Positions 41,014-50,070 are shown, counted from the stretch's first letter. The stretch: 64,000 nucleotides of DNA from Pseudomonas sp. PH1b (GCF_000633395.1 NZ_AYMU01000016.1:1-64000), one strand, 5' to 3'. The notes: generated by a model from the letters alone, not told the origin. Numbers and translations: made by a program.

Positions 41014-42990
41014 TCAGCCTGAACGATCACGGCTGCACTGCTCGGCGGCGAGCCCCAGTTCGGTCAGCTCGGCCAGGGGCACCGCCGGGGAGAAGAAGTA
41101 GCCCTGGGCGTAGCCGATGCCGATGGATGTGAGGATATCGATCTGTTCCTGGGTCTCGACCCCTTCGGCGGTCAGCGTCGCCTGGTACAGGCGCGCGCTT
41201 TCCTGGGCAATGGAGACCGCGGTGCGCATCCGTTCGTAATGCAGCAAGGAAATCATCGAGTGGTCGATCTTCACTTCGCCGAACGGGTACTTGGCCAGGA
41301 TGCTCAGGGCCGAGTAGCCGGTGCCGAAGTCGTCCAGGGCCAGGGCGACCTTGTGCTCCTTGAGCAAAAGCATGTTGCGCGCCACTTGCCGGGTGTCCAG
41401 CAGCAAGGTGTTCTCGGTCAGTTCCAGGGCCAGGCGTTGGCCGGGCAGGCCGGCGCTGGCCAGGCGCTGGATCAGCCGCGTGGCAAAGTTCACGTCGCTC
41501 AGGGTGGTGGCCGAGACGTTCACCGCCAGGGGCCCCGGCAGGCCGGCCGCGCTGTAGAGGTGGGCATCGCGGATCACCGCTTCGATGGTTGCCCATTCAA
41601 AGGCCTGCAGCAGGTCCTGGTGACGCACCACATCGAGGACCAACAGTGGCGAGATCGCCTGGCCCTGGCTATCCCGGGCTCGCAGCAGGGCCTCGGCACC
41701 GACCACGGTGCGCCGTTCCAGGCAGAACTTGGGCTGGTAGTGCAAGGGCGGGTTATCGAGGCGCAGCCACTCCAGCAGTTGCAGGCGGATCTGCTCCTTG
41801 CTCTGGGCCCGTTCGATCAGCGACTGGCGCAGGTAGCGCACCGGCTGCCGGGAGTCCTGCAGGGCCAGGCTGATATTGCGCAGGGTGATGTTGGCGCTGG
41901 CACCGGCGCAGGCGTCGACCACGCAGAACTGCAGCTTCGGCGACAGGCCGCTGCCGTCCGTGAGAGGGTCCAGCAGGGCCGCCTGCAGGGTGGCGATCAA
42001 GCGGGATTCCTCAATGAAGTGGATCGAACGGTTGGGCAGGGCCACTACCAGGCTCAGGTCGGAGAACATGAACCGCCTGGGCACCGAGCAGGCGTGCAAC
42101 ACCTGGCCGGCGGCGCCAGTGTCGAGTGCCTCGGCCAGGCTGACCAGCAACTGGTCGGTCCAGTCGTGGCTGTGGATGGCCACCAGGTCCTTGAGATTGA
42201 TGATCTTGATCACGATCAGGCTGTGGATGCCGGGACGCTGGCCGGTGCGCACCAGCAACTGGTCCAGGTAGCTGCCCAAGGCCCGGCGATTGGGCAGGCG
42301 GGTGATCGGGTCGGTCACCGCCAGTTGCAGCAGGCGGCGCTGGGCCTGTTGATAGCGCGCCTCGCGACGCAGCATGGCGAAGATCAGGATGAGCATCGGC
42401 AGCGACAGCAGGGTCGTGGCCAGGCGCAGGGACAGCAGTTGCGCAGTGATCACCGAACTGACGCTGCCCATCCAGTCGATTACCTGCATGGGCGCGATCG
42501 CGGCGCCCAGGCGTACCAGTAGCACCAGGGCCATGTCCTTGAAGGTCAGGTCGCCCAGGCGGCGTGATTCGAACCAGCGATGCAGCAGCACGCCTCCCAG
42601 GGTCATCAGGCTGAAACTGAACAGTGCCTCTTCGAACTGGCCGACGCCGCCAATGCAGAAACGTGCCAGTGCCACCAGCACCAGGCAGCTGATTCCGCCC
42701 CACCAGCCCCCGAGCAAACCGGCGAGAAACAGCATGTCGCTGCTCAGGAAGACCTTCACCGGCGTCTGCATGAACTGTGAGGCCAGGGCGATCAAGGCGG
42801 CGTTGCTGACGCCGAGGATCAAGCCCAGGAGTATCTTTTTCGACTGGATCAGGCGCTGGGCATCCTGGCGCAGCATCAGCAGGGTACTGAAGATTCCTAC
42901 CAGGGCTACGTACTGCAGCAGGACGATGGGCAGGAGGGAGGCATTGATCGCAAGATCGAGAGACAGGAGCTCCCACATTTCGCTGTGCAT
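41014..42990 (-). CDS. Membrane EAL-domain protein with degenerate GGDEF domain
   Basis: 658 residues. Residues 1-205 form several membrane helices with a GLLGGWWGGISCL stretch, resembling the 5TM sensor of LytS/5TMR type. A GGDEF-like domain (about 222-390) starts VTDPITRLPNRRAL but lacks a GGDEF motif; SVPRRFMFSD lies in its place. The EAL domain (about 405-650) is complete in key residues: EALLR 433-437, Asn491, Glu523, Asp553-Asp554 in DDFGTGY, Lys in VKIDHSMI, and Glu in TAEGVET. It should therefore degrade c-di-GMP, with the GGDEF part likely only regulatory. It stands alone. Confidence 0.88.
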   Translation of the reverse strand: MHSEMWELLSLDLAINASLLPIVLLQYVALVGIFSTLLMLRQDAQRLIQSKKILLGLILGVSNAALIALASQFMQTPVKVFLSSDMLFLAGLLGGWWGGISCLVLVALARFCIGGVGQFEEALFSFSLMTLGGVLLHRWFESRRLGDLTFKDMALVLLVRLGAAIAPMQVIDWMGSVSSVITAQLLSLRLATTLLSLPMLILIFAMLRREARYQQAQRRLLQLAVTDPITRLPNRRALGSYLDQLLVRTGQRPGIHSLIVIKIINLKDLVAIHSHDWTDQLLVSLAEALDTGAAGQVLHACSVPRRFMFSDLSLVVALPNRSIHFIEESRLIATLQAALLDPLTDGSGLSPKLQFCVVDACAGASANITLRNISLALQDSRQPVRYLRQSLIERAQSKEQIRLQLLEWLRLDNPPLHYQPKFCLERRTVVGAEALLRARDSQGQAISPLLVLDVVRHQDLLQAFEWATIEAVIRDAHLYSAAGLPGPLAVNVSATTLSDVNFATRLIQRLASAGLPGQRLALELTENTLLLDTRQVARNMLLLKEHKVALALDDFGTGYSALSILAKYPFGEVKIDHSMISLLHYERMRTAVSIAQESARLYQATLTAEGVETQEQIDILTSIGIGYAQGYFFSPAVPLAELTELGLAAEQCSRDRSG

Positions 42991-43357
42991 GATTTGGGCG
43001 TCACCTGATTGAGTCGCTGCGTGAGAATGCTGCAGAGAATAAGGATGAGAATTTTTCCGGCCTATAAGGAGATTCTTGTTTTAAGGTCCTTTCAGGCATC
43101 CCGGCAGACTCACGCCGCGCTAGCGTCCTTGAGCGCTTGCCCTCGAGGCGGCCAGGAAAACGCCCCGGGGAGGGCCATGGCTGATCGGCATCGCCGCTGA
43201 CGGGGCGCCGCCCAGCGCTTAGTCGGTAGCGGCGGCCAGGAGCGTTCTCGCCCGGCCAATCGCGAGGGGCTAGAACCCACCGTGGCCACTGCGGCTTTTC
43301 TCACCCCGCCAAGGCGGCCCATACTTGTCCGCTGAAACAGCAGCGAGAGCATGGCCC
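42991..43357. other. Intergenic region with no supported gene
   Basis: About 367 bases between divergent genes (the EAL protein and cobF). An AT-rich patch at about 43030-43085 may hold promoters. No cobalamin riboswitch landmarks were found upstream of cobF. Short open frames here are GC-skewed shadows. Confidence 0.5.
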
Positions 43358-44119
43358 ATGAAAAACCTCCTGGTGATCGGCATCGGCGCCGGCCACCCCG
43401 ACTACATCACGATGCAGGCTGTCAAGGCGTTGAACCGCTGCGATGTGGTGTTCCTCATGGACAAGGGGCCGAGCAAGGACTCGCTGATCGACCTGCGCCG
43501 CGAGTTGTGCGAACGCTACATCACCGAGCGTCCCTATCGGTTCGTCGAGGCACAGACCCCGGAACGCCAGCGGGGCGAGGTGGACTACCGGAACAGCGTG
43601 CAGGCCCTCAACCAGGACAAGCAGCAGATCTTCGAGCGCCTGATCAACGAGGAGTTGGCCGAGGGCGAAACCGGGGCCTTCCTGGCCTGGGGCGACCCGG
43701 CCCTGTACGACAGCACCCTGCGCATCCTGCAGGCGATCCTGGCCAGCGGCGCGGCGCAGTTCGACTATCAGGTGATCCCCGGCATCACCAGCGTCCAGGC
43801 CCTGGCGGCGCAGCACAAGGTGCCGTTGAACCGCATCGGTCGTTCCGTGGAAATCACCACCGGGCGGCGCCTGGCGGCAGGCCAGGCGAGTGACGCCGAC
43901 AGCCTGGTGGTGATGCTCGATGCCGAGGATTCCTACCGCCAGTTGCGTGATCAGGACCTGGAGATCTACTGGGGGGCCTACCTGGGCACGGCGGATGAAA
44001 TCCTCATCAGTGGCCGCCTCGACGAGGTCGCCGACGAGATCCGCCGCGTGCGCCTGCAAGCGCGCCAGAGCCATGGCTGGATCATGGACACCTACCTGCT
44101 GCGCAAGCCTGGGGACTGA
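43358..44119 (+). CDS. cobF: Precorrin-6A synthase (deacetylating) CobF
   Basis: A 253-residue SAM-dependent tetrapyrrole methylase of the aerobic cobalamin pathway. It methylates C-1 and releases acetate to give precorrin-6A. Start ATG 43358 (MKNLLVIGIGAGHPDYIT) with the SAM-binding GAGHPDY loop; then FLAWGDPALYDSTL and IPGITSVQALAAQHKVPLN, the CobF-type substrate region, and the YWGAYLGTADEILISG end motif. Length is normal for CobF. It stands alone, separate from the other cob genes, which fits the scattered cobalamin genes of Pseudomonas. It converges with the FtrA-like regulator gene. Confidence 0.9.
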   Translation: MKNLLVIGIGAGHPDYITMQAVKALNRCDVVFLMDKGPSKDSLIDLRRELCERYITERPYRFVEAQTPERQRGEVDYRNSVQALNQDKQQIFERLINEELAEGETGAFLAWGDPALYDSTLRILQAILASGAAQFDYQVIPGITSVQALAAQHKVPLNRIGRSVEITTGRRLAAGQASDADSLVVMLDAEDSYRQLRDQDLEIYWGAYLGTADEILISGRLDEVADEIRRVRLQARQSHGWIMDTYLLRKPGD

Positions 44120-44158
44120 GCCGCCCCGCGACAGCCGGCCGGGGTGGTGTGGCCGGTT

Positions 44159-45142
44159 TCAGCCTGCCGGCCCCTGCAAGGGCGCGCCCCGGCCGAAGCG
44201 CTCACGGTACACCGAGGGCGCCAGGCCCACCCGACTGCGAAAGGCCACGCGGAAACTCTCCACCGAGTGATAGCCGCAGCGCAGGGCGATGGCCTCCGTG
44301 GTTTCGCTGCCGTTTTCCAGCAACTCCCGGGCCCGGGCCAGGCGCTCATGTTGCAGCCAGGCCTTGGGCGCTGCACCGGTGGCCTCGCTGAAGCGCCGCA
44401 GGAAGGTGCGTTCGCTCATCAGCGCCTGGGCTGCCAGTTCGCTGACCGTCAGTGGCTGGTGCAGGCGTTCCCGGGCCCATTGCATGACCCGCGACAGGTC
44501 GCTGCGCGGCGTGCGGCTGACCGGGGCCGGAATGAACTGCGCCTGGCCACCGGTGCGCTGCGGCGACATCACCAGGCGCCGGGCCACGCTGTTGGCCACC
44601 TGGGTGCCGAAGTCCCGGGCCACCAGGTGCAGGCAGGCGTCGATACCGGCGGCGCTGCCGGCGGAGGTGATCAGTTGCCCGGCGTCGACGTAGAGCACGT
44701 CCGGGTCCACCTGGATGTTCGGGAAGCGCTGCGCCAGCTCCGCGGCGTAGCGCCAGTGGGTGGTGGCGCCCAAACCGTCCAGCAGGCCGCTGGCCGCCAG
44801 GGCGAACACGCCAGAGCAGATCGACAACAACCGTGCGCCACGCTCATGGGCCCGGCGCAGGGCTTCCAGCAGCTCCTGCGGTGGCGCTTCGTCGCGGCTG
44901 CGCCAGCCGGGCACGATGATGGTTCGTGCCTGGTCCAGCAGCTCCAGGCCGCCGTCGGCCAGGACCTGGATACCGCCCATGGCACGCATCGGCCCCGGGT
45001 CCACGGCAACGATGCACTGGGTGTACCAGGGGAAGTCGAACTCCGGCCGGGCCAGGCCGAAGATCTCCACGGCGATGCCGAACTCGAAGGTGCAGAGGCC
45101 GTCGTAGGCCAGGATGGCCACCAGGCCGGGCTGATTGTTCAT
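44159..45142 (-). CDS. GATase1/AraC-type transcriptional regulator (FtrA-like)
   Basis: 327 residues. The N-terminal DJ-1/PfpI-like domain (about 8-175) has VAILAYDGLCTFEFGIAVEIF and SICSGVFALAASGLLDG (nucleophile-elbow Cys). The C-terminal AraC domain (about 215-320) has two HTHs (LTVSELAAQALMSERTFLRRF and EAIALRCGYHSVESFRVAFR). The layout matches FtrA regulators, which are usually paired with a divergent rhodanese gene, as found here. Start ATG 45142; the 102-base gap to the rhodanese gene holds both promoters. The signal it senses is not known. Confidence 0.87.
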   Translation of the reverse strand: MNNQPGLVAILAYDGLCTFEFGIAVEIFGLARPEFDFPWYTQCIVAVDPGPMRAMGGIQVLADGGLELLDQARTIIVPGWRSRDEAPPQELLEALRRAHERGARLLSICSGVFALAASGLLDGLGATTHWRYAAELAQRFPNIQVDPDVLYVDAGQLITSAGSAAGIDACLHLVARDFGTQVANSVARRLVMSPQRTGGQAQFIPAPVSRTPRSDLSRVMQWARERLHQPLTVSELAAQALMSERTFLRRFSEATGAAPKAWLQHERLARARELLENGSETTEAIALRCGYHSVESFRVAFRSRVGLAPSVYRERFGRGAPLQGPAG

Positions 45143-45244
45143 TTGGCGGAAAATTACCAGTCGCTGTCCGAGGCGCCACTGTAGCGCCCGGGGCCGGGTG
45201 GATACAGTGTTTCCCACCCCACCGTGACTTTTTGGAGCGTCCTC

Positions 45245-45679
45245 ATGACCAGCCTGGTACGCAATACCGCCGCTGCCCCTTCGGCCATCGCCCTGATGCA
45301 CTTTGCCAATCGCCTGAGCTTTGAAACCGATTGTTCCGACGTCTACGCCAGCCAGCAGGCCGGGGAGGTGGATTTTGTCCTGGTGGATGTGCGCAGCCCC
45401 GAGGCCTATGCCCGGGGGCATGTGCCGGGGGCGATCAATCTCCCGGGAAACCGCCTCGATGGGCAAACCCTGGCGGCCTATCCCCGGGACAGCCTGTTCG
45501 TGGTGTATTGCGCCGGGCCCCACTGCAACGGCGCGAACAAGGCGGCGCTGAAACTGGCGGCCCTGGAATACCCGGTCAAGGAGATGATCGGAGGCGTCAC
45601 CGGCTGGCTGGACGAAGGCTTCCAGCTCAGTACCCAGGCGCCGCGGGCCGAGGGCCAGCCAATCGCCTGCGCCTGTTGA
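45245..45679 (+). CDS. Rhodanese-domain sulfurtransferase
   Basis: 144 residues, a single rhodanese domain after a short N-terminal helix. VDFVLVDVRSPEAYARGHVPGA and the active-site loop YCAGPHCNGANKAA with Cys89 are seen, then MIGGVTGWLDEGF. The CxGPxC-like loop (Cys89-Ala-Gly-Pro-His-Cys) has a second Cys. It is a cytoplasmic persulfide carrier. The C-terminus ends ACAC, adding two more cysteines. Divergent from the FtrA-like regulator, which most likely controls it. ATG 45245 is chosen; the frame extends a few residues upstream without a ribosome site. Confidence 0.87.
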   Translation: MTSLVRNTAAAPSAIALMHFANRLSFETDCSDVYASQQAGEVDFVLVDVRSPEAYARGHVPGAINLPGNRLDGQTLAAYPRDSLFVVYCAGPHCNGANKAALKLAALEYPVKEMIGGVTGWLDEGFQLSTQAPRAEGQPIACAC

Positions 45680-45796
45680 CCGTGCCTGCCGCCGGCGTGC
45701 AGTGAGGCGGCTTTAGCAAGGACCGGGAGGACCTGGCGGCGGCACCATTGCAGGGCGTTGCCCGGGGTTTTTCGCCGAGCAGTGCACCACGCCCGA

Positions 45797-45833
45797 GCGG
45801 GGCTGAAAGGCCCCGCCCAGCGCTGTGTTTTTT
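45797..45833 (+). terminator. Probable terminator after the rhodanese gene
   Basis: A 7-bp stem (GCGGGGC / GCCCCGC) with a 6-base loop, with a six-T run 11 bases past the stem. The separation from the T-run makes it weaker than a classical terminator. Confidence 0.4.
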
Positions 45834-45953
45834 CTATAAGTATTTGTCGCATAAAAACAATTTGCTTCCCGGGCGCCGCTCTAGACTGCTGGCCACTTCG
45901 ATGTCACACAATCGAATTCTGCCAATAAAAGTCTCCGGCTCCTGGAGTTATAA

Positions 45954-46733
45954 ATGAACAAGTTTGTGCTGTTCGGTGCCCTGGCACTGTCGCTGTTTTC
46001 CCTGACTGCTTCGGCCGACGAGGCCAAGCCGATCCGCATCGGTATCGAAGCCGGCTACCCGCCGTTCTCGATGAAGACCCCCGATGGCAAGCTCACCGGT
46101 TTCGACGTCGACCTGGGCGATGCCCTGTGCGAGCAGATGAAAGTCAAGTGCACCTGGGTCGAGCAAGAATTCGACGGCCTGATCCCGGCGCTGAAGGTGA
46201 AGAAGATCGACGCCATCCTGTCGTCCATGACCATCACCGACGACCGCAAGAAGAACGTCGATTTCACCATCAAGTACTACCACACCCCGGCGCGCTTCGT
46301 GATGAAGGCCGGGACCAGCATCAAGGACCCGCTGACCGAGCTCAAGGGCAAGAAGGTCGGTGTGCTGCGCGCCAGTACCCACGACCGCTTCGCCACTGAA
46401 GTGCTGGTGCCGGCGGGCATCGACCTGGTGCGCTACGGCTCCCAGCAAGAAGCCAACCTGGACATGGTTTCCGGCCGCGTCGACGCGCTGCTGGCGGACT
46501 CGGTCAACCTCAACGATGGCTTCCTCAAGACCGATGCCGGCAAGGGCTTTGCCTTCGTAGGCCCCGAGTACAACGATCCGAAGTACTTCGGCGGCGGTGC
46601 CGGCATTGCCGTGCGCAAGGGCGACAAGGCGCTGGCGGAGCAATTCAACACCGCCATCAGCGAGATCCGCGCCAATGGCAAGTACAAGCAGGTGCAGGAC
46701 AAGTACTTCGACTTCGACGTCTACGGCGAGTAA
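45954..46733 (+). CDS. Basic amino-acid ABC substrate-binding protein (AotJ/HisJ-like)
   Basis: 259 residues with a signal peptide (about 1-21, ending TASADEA). It has the family 3 binding fold: RIGIEAGYPPFSMKTPDGKLTGFDVDL, IPALKVKKIDAILSSMTITDDRKKNVDF, KVGVLRASTHDRFA, and the hinge-side VGPEYNDPKYFGGGAGIAV. It resembles the arginine/ornithine binder AotJ of Pseudomonas. The gene is followed by a terminator, and the AotQMP transport proteins are not here, so it is a stand-alone binding protein that must use a permease encoded elsewhere or act as a sensor. It sits directly before an AotO-like gene. Confidence 0.88.
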   Translation: MNKFVLFGALALSLFSLTASADEAKPIRIGIEAGYPPFSMKTPDGKLTGFDVDLGDALCEQMKVKCTWVEQEFDGLIPALKVKKIDAILSSMTITDDRKKNVDFTIKYYHTPARFVMKAGTSIKDPLTELKGKKVGVLRASTHDRFATEVLVPAGIDLVRYGSQQEANLDMVSGRVDALLADSVNLNDGFLKTDAGKGFAFVGPEYNDPKYFGGGAGIAVRKGDKALAEQFNTAISEIRANGKYKQVQDKYFDFDVYGE

Positions 46734-46745
46734 GCCGCGGCACTG

Positions 46746-46784
46746 AAAAAAGGTGGCGGGCGTAATGCGCTCGCCACCTTTTTT
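46746..46784. terminator. Intrinsic terminator after the AotJ-like gene
   Basis: A 13-bp stem (AAAAAAGGTGGCG / CGCCACCTTTTTT) with a 13-base loop and T-run, 12 bases after the stop codon. The A-tract on the other arm makes it usable from either strand. It separates the binding-protein gene from the AotO-like gene. Confidence 0.9.
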
Positions 46785-46835
46785 GTGCGCGGCTGTTTTA
46801 TCCTGCGCCACGCCTTTTCTGATCCCGGAGCCACC

Positions 46836-47948
46836 ATGCAACGCATCGACCATTCCTTGCCCTGGGGCCACCTGGGCACTTCGCGCCAGCTCAGCGTGTT
46901 CCGCTTCGGCAATGGGCCGCGCAAGGTATACATCCAGGCCAGCCTGCACGCCGATGAACTGCCGGGCATGCGCACCGCCTGGGAATTGAAGCAGCGCCTG
47001 GCCGAACTGGAGGCCCGGGGCCAGTTGCAGGCTGTGATCGAGCTGGTGCCGGTGGCCAATCCCATCGGCCTGGACCAGCAGGTGCAGGGCAGCCACCTGG
47101 GGCGTTTCGAGCTGGGCAGCGGCAAGAACTTCAACCGCGCCTTCGTTGAACTCAGCGTTCCGGTGGGGAACCTGATCGGCGCGCAACTGGGGGAGGATGC
47201 CGCGGCCAACATCGCTCTGATTCGCCGCACCATGGTTCAGGTGCTGGAACAGCTGCCGGCGCCAGCCTCCCAGCTGGAAGCCCTGCATCGCCTGTTGCTG
47301 CGCCACGCCTGCGATGCCGATGTCACCCTCGATTTGCACTGCGACTTCGAGGCGGCGATCCATCTCTATGCCTTGCCCCAGCACTGGCCCCGCTGGCAAT
47401 CCCTGGCGGCGCGCCTGAAGGCCGGGGTGGCGCTGCTGTGCGAAGACTCCGGCGGCAGTTCCTTCGACGAGTCCTGCTCGTCGCCCTGGCTGCGCCTGGC
47501 CCGGGATTTTCCTCGGGCGGCGATTCCTCCGGCCAACCTGGCCACCACCCTGGAGCTGGGCAGCATGGGCGATACCCGGGTGGAACAGGCCCGGGCCAAC
47601 TGTGAAGCGATCCTCGGTTTTCTGGCCGAGCAGGGCTTTATCAGCGGCGACTGGCCGGCGGCGCCCGCCGCCTGTTGCGAAGGCATGCCCTTCGAGGGCA
47701 CCGAATACCTGTTCGCCCCGCACCACGGGGTGGTCAGTTTTCTGCGTGAAGCCGGGGAGTGGGTGGAGCAGGGCGATGCCCTGTTCGAAGTGGTCGATCC
47801 CTTGAACGATCGGCTCAGCACCGTGCGGGCCGGCACCTCTGGCGTGCTCTTCGCCCTCGACCGCGGGCGCTACACCCAGCCGGGGATCTGGCTGGCCAAG
47901 GTAGCCGGGCGCGCGGCGATACGCGCGGGCAAGCTGATCAACGATTGA
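46836..47948 (+). CDS. Succinylglutamate desuccinylase/aspartoacylase family protein (AotO-like)
   Basis: 370 residues of the AstE/aspartoacylase zinc-peptidase-like family. Zn-site residues appear in YIQASLHADELPG (His and Glu) and TLDLHCDFEAAIHLY (second His). The C-terminal segment (about 280-360), with HHGVVSFLREAGEWVEQGDALFEV, is a biotinyl/lipoyl-like barrel found in this subgroup. The known relative is AotO of the P. aeruginosa arginine/ornithine locus, where it sits with aotJQMP. Here it follows the AotJ-like gene across a terminator. The acyl substrate is unknown. Start is ATG 46836; the frame is open upstream, but only through the terminator. Confidence 0.85.
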   Translation: MQRIDHSLPWGHLGTSRQLSVFRFGNGPRKVYIQASLHADELPGMRTAWELKQRLAELEARGQLQAVIELVPVANPIGLDQQVQGSHLGRFELGSGKNFNRAFVELSVPVGNLIGAQLGEDAAANIALIRRTMVQVLEQLPAPASQLEALHRLLLRHACDADVTLDLHCDFEAAIHLYALPQHWPRWQSLAARLKAGVALLCEDSGGSSFDESCSSPWLRLARDFPRAAIPPANLATTLELGSMGDTRVEQARANCEAILGFLAEQGFISGDWPAAPAACCEGMPFEGTEYLFAPHHGVVSFLREAGEWVEQGDALFEVVDPLNDRLSTVRAGTSGVLFALDRGRYTQPGIWLAKVAGRAAIRAGKLIND

Positions 47949-48022
47949 AAGCGCACGCCGGCGACCGGGTCTGGCGCGCAGCGCCGGCCTGTGACGAAAG
48001 CTCCTGCAATGAATGGACATCC

Positions 48023-48403
48023 ATGGCCCGACCGTCCCTGTGCATCCGCCTGCTGTTCGCCCTGTGCCTGCTGGCGGCCAGCTTCAACCACCTGCACGCG
48101 GCCTTCGAGCACGGCCTGCTCTGGGACTATGGCTACGGCGACGATACGCCCCTGGCCAGCCGGGCTTTCTGGGGGGCGCTGACCCTGTTCGACCCCTTGG
48201 CCGTGCTGCTGTTGTGGCGGCGCCCGCGTTGGGGCCTGGGGCTGACCCTGGGGATCATCCTGGTGGATGTGCTGCACAACAGTTTCTATGTGGCCGCCCA
48301 CCGCCAGTGGCTGGAAACCTTCTACCTGTCCCAGGTGGGGTTCCTGCTTGTGGTGCTCTTGCTGCTGCCCCTGGCCTGGCGCGGGCTGCCAGCCAGGGGG
48401 TGA
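48023..48403 (+). CDS. Small integral membrane protein of unknown function
   Basis: 126 residues with about four hydrophobic segments (7-25, 48-64, 70-90, 98-118). Motifs are FNHLHAAFEHGLLWDYGYGDD and ILVDVLHNSFYVAAH, with several His and Asp. No family recognised. The start ATG 48023 lacks a strong ribosome site. It is separated from the AotO-like gene by 74 bases on the same strand and could be co-transcribed. It converges with the exported unknown gene downstream (10-base gap). Confidence 0.6.
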   Translation: MARPSLCIRLLFALCLLAASFNHLHAAFEHGLLWDYGYGDDTPLASRAFWGALTLFDPLAVLLLWRRPRWGLGLTLGIILVDVLHNSFYVAAHRQWLETFYLSQVGFLLVVLLLLPLAWRGLPARG

Positions 48404-48413
48404 GGCAGCGGGT

Positions 48414-49208
48414 TCAGGGGGCTTTTTTTGCCATGGCCTCGAACATGTTCCCCAGGCTGATGGGGTCGAGGCAGTTTGGAGCCAGGGCCCGGACTTTTTG
48501 GAAATAGCCTCGGGTCGCGGGTTTCTCGATATCGTCCTTGAGTGCCAACAGGTAGTAACCGTCGGCGCGGAACTGCTCCAGGCTCAACTGCACCGGGGTG
48601 TAGAGATTTTGCAGCGTGGCCAGCGGCCGCTCCGGCTCGATCTCGGGCATCTTGCTTGGCTTGAAGCAGAAGGAGTTGAGGGCCGGCAACGGGTAGTGCT
48701 CCCCATAGGGATCGGGTTGTTCCAGGGTCTTGAGCAGCTGTGCCCGCAGGCGCAGCAGTTCGGGGTCATCGAACTTGAAGCGCTGGAACGCCGTGTCACA
48801 GTCACGCAACAGCAGCACTGCGGCCGCCAGCAGCCCTTGGTCCGCAGCGTTTTGGTACAGCCCACAGGCCTTGGCGTGTTGCGCGCTGTAGTCCTTGCTG
48901 GCGAGGGTCTTGCGGCGTTCTTCGAGGTTCGCCAGCAGGTAGCTGGCGACCCCGTGCCCGCCATCGCTGGCCTGGCGCAACTGGCGCTCGTAGAGCTCAA
49001 CGTTGTGCGTCACCTGCTGCATGACCTGGACCATTGCCTGGGTGTCCAACTGCTGTTCCTGCTCGATCATCCGCTCCAGCCGTTGCTGGTTGTCCTCGGC
49101 TATCTGCATGGCGTTCTGCAAGGCGCGCTCGGCCTCGGCACTGGGCGCAGCCTGCAGGGAAGTGCTCAGGCCAAGGCTGAACAGCAAGGGTAAAAGATGC
49201 CGCTTCAA
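48414..49208 (-). CDS. Exported helical protein of unknown function
   Basis: 264 residues with a signal peptide (about 1-20, ending SLQAAP). The mature part is rich in Ala, Gln and Leu and mainly helical, with a coiled-coil-like stretch (about 25-90) and a SQHAKACGLYQNAADQGLLAAAVLL stretch that resembles Sel1-type repeats. Cysteines are in KACGLY and RDCDTAF. Function unknown; probably periplasmic. Start ATG 49208 follows GAGGAAACGTC. No operon partner. Confidence 0.65.
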   Translation of the reverse strand: MKRHLLPLLFSLGLSTSLQAAPSAEAERALQNAMQIAEDNQQRLERMIEQEQQLDTQAMVQVMQQVTHNVELYERQLRQASDGGHGVASYLLANLEERRKTLASKDYSAQHAKACGLYQNAADQGLLAAAVLLLRDCDTAFQRFKFDDPELLRLRAQLLKTLEQPDPYGEHYPLPALNSFCFKPSKMPEIEPERPLATLQNLYTPVQLSLEQFRADGYYLLALKDDIEKPATRGYFQKVRALAPNCLDPISLGNMFEAMAKKAP

Positions 49209-49340
49209 TGACGTTTCCTCCTTGAATGGCCGCGCAGGATACGGGGCGCAAAGGCAGGCGGCCAGTACCGCGCTGATGATCCTTCGGGCCGGGCAATGCT
49301 AGGCTTTGGCGATTCGGTTTTTCTCTTCAAGGAGCAGTAC

Positions 49341-50057
49341 ATGATCCGCTACCTGGCGTTGTTGGCGCTGTTGGCCGCACCTTGGGTCCAGGCCGGCAGC
49401 GCGCTGCACGACGACCTGCCCCTGAGCTATATGGAGCAGGCGCCTGCCGAGACCCGCAACCAGCCGCTGGTGATCTTCCTCCACGGCTACGGCAGCAACG
49501 AGGCCGATCTGTTCGGCCTGCGCGAGGGGTTGCCGGCGGGCTACACCTACCTCTCGGCCCGGGCGCCGCAGACCCTGGAAGAGGGCAGCTACCAGTGGTT
49601 CCACCGCAAGGGCCAGGGCGCCTATGACGGGGTGACCGAGGAACTGGCCGACAGTGCCAGCCTGATCGGCCAGTTTGTCCGGGCGGCGGTCGCCAAGTAC
49701 CACACCCAGCCGGACAAAGTGGTGCTGGTGGGTTTCAGCCAGGGCGCGGTGATGGCCTATGAAGTGGGCCTGCGGCATCCGCAGTCGGTGCGCGGGATTG
49801 CCGCCCTGAGCGGGAAGATCCTGCCGGTGCTGGCCGCGCAGGTGAAAAACAACCCGGCCTTGCAGCGCCTGGGGATCTTTATCGGCCACGGCACCGCCGA
49901 CCAGCGTTTGCCCTACAGCGATGGGATCGAGGCCAATCACCTGCTCCAGGGCCTGTCGCTGAAGCCGCAATTCCATGCCTACCCGGGCATGGGCCACAGC
50001 ATCAGCGAGGTCGAGATCAACGACCTCAGCCACTGGTTGCAGGGGCTCTATCCCTGA
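49341..50057 (+). CDS. Carboxylesterase/phospholipase (alpha/beta hydrolase)
   Basis: 238 residues with a signal peptide (about 1-19) and a compact alpha/beta-hydrolase fold of the carboxylesterase/acyl-protein-thioesterase family. Catalytic triad visible: Ser133 in GFSQGA, Asp187 in GHGTADQRLP, His219 in GMGHSIS. Oxyanion motif is FLHGYGSNEAD near 46. It is predicted to be periplasmic or secreted, cleaving carboxylic esters. Start ATG 49341 has AAGGAG nine bases upstream. The open frame reaches upstream to 49296, but those residues precede the ribosome site. Confidence 0.85.
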   Translation: MIRYLALLALLAAPWVQAGSALHDDLPLSYMEQAPAETRNQPLVIFLHGYGSNEADLFGLREGLPAGYTYLSARAPQTLEEGSYQWFHRKGQGAYDGVTEELADSASLIGQFVRAAVAKYHTQPDKVVLVGFSQGAVMAYEVGLRHPQSVRGIAALSGKILPVLAAQVKNNPALQRLGIFIGHGTADQRLPYSDGIEANHLLQGLSLKPQFHAYPGMGHSISEVEINDLSHWLQGLYP

Positions 50058-50070
50058 ACCGGCCGGGGCC

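Noticed and set aside
43009..43200. A 63-codon frame upstream of cobF
   Set aside because: It overlaps the divergent promoter region and has no ribosome site or homologous pattern.
45948..48020. A 690-codon minus-strand open frame over the AotJ- and AotO-like genes
   Set aside because: It crosses the strong terminator at 46746-46784 and two well-supported plus-strand genes; it has no recognisable domains.
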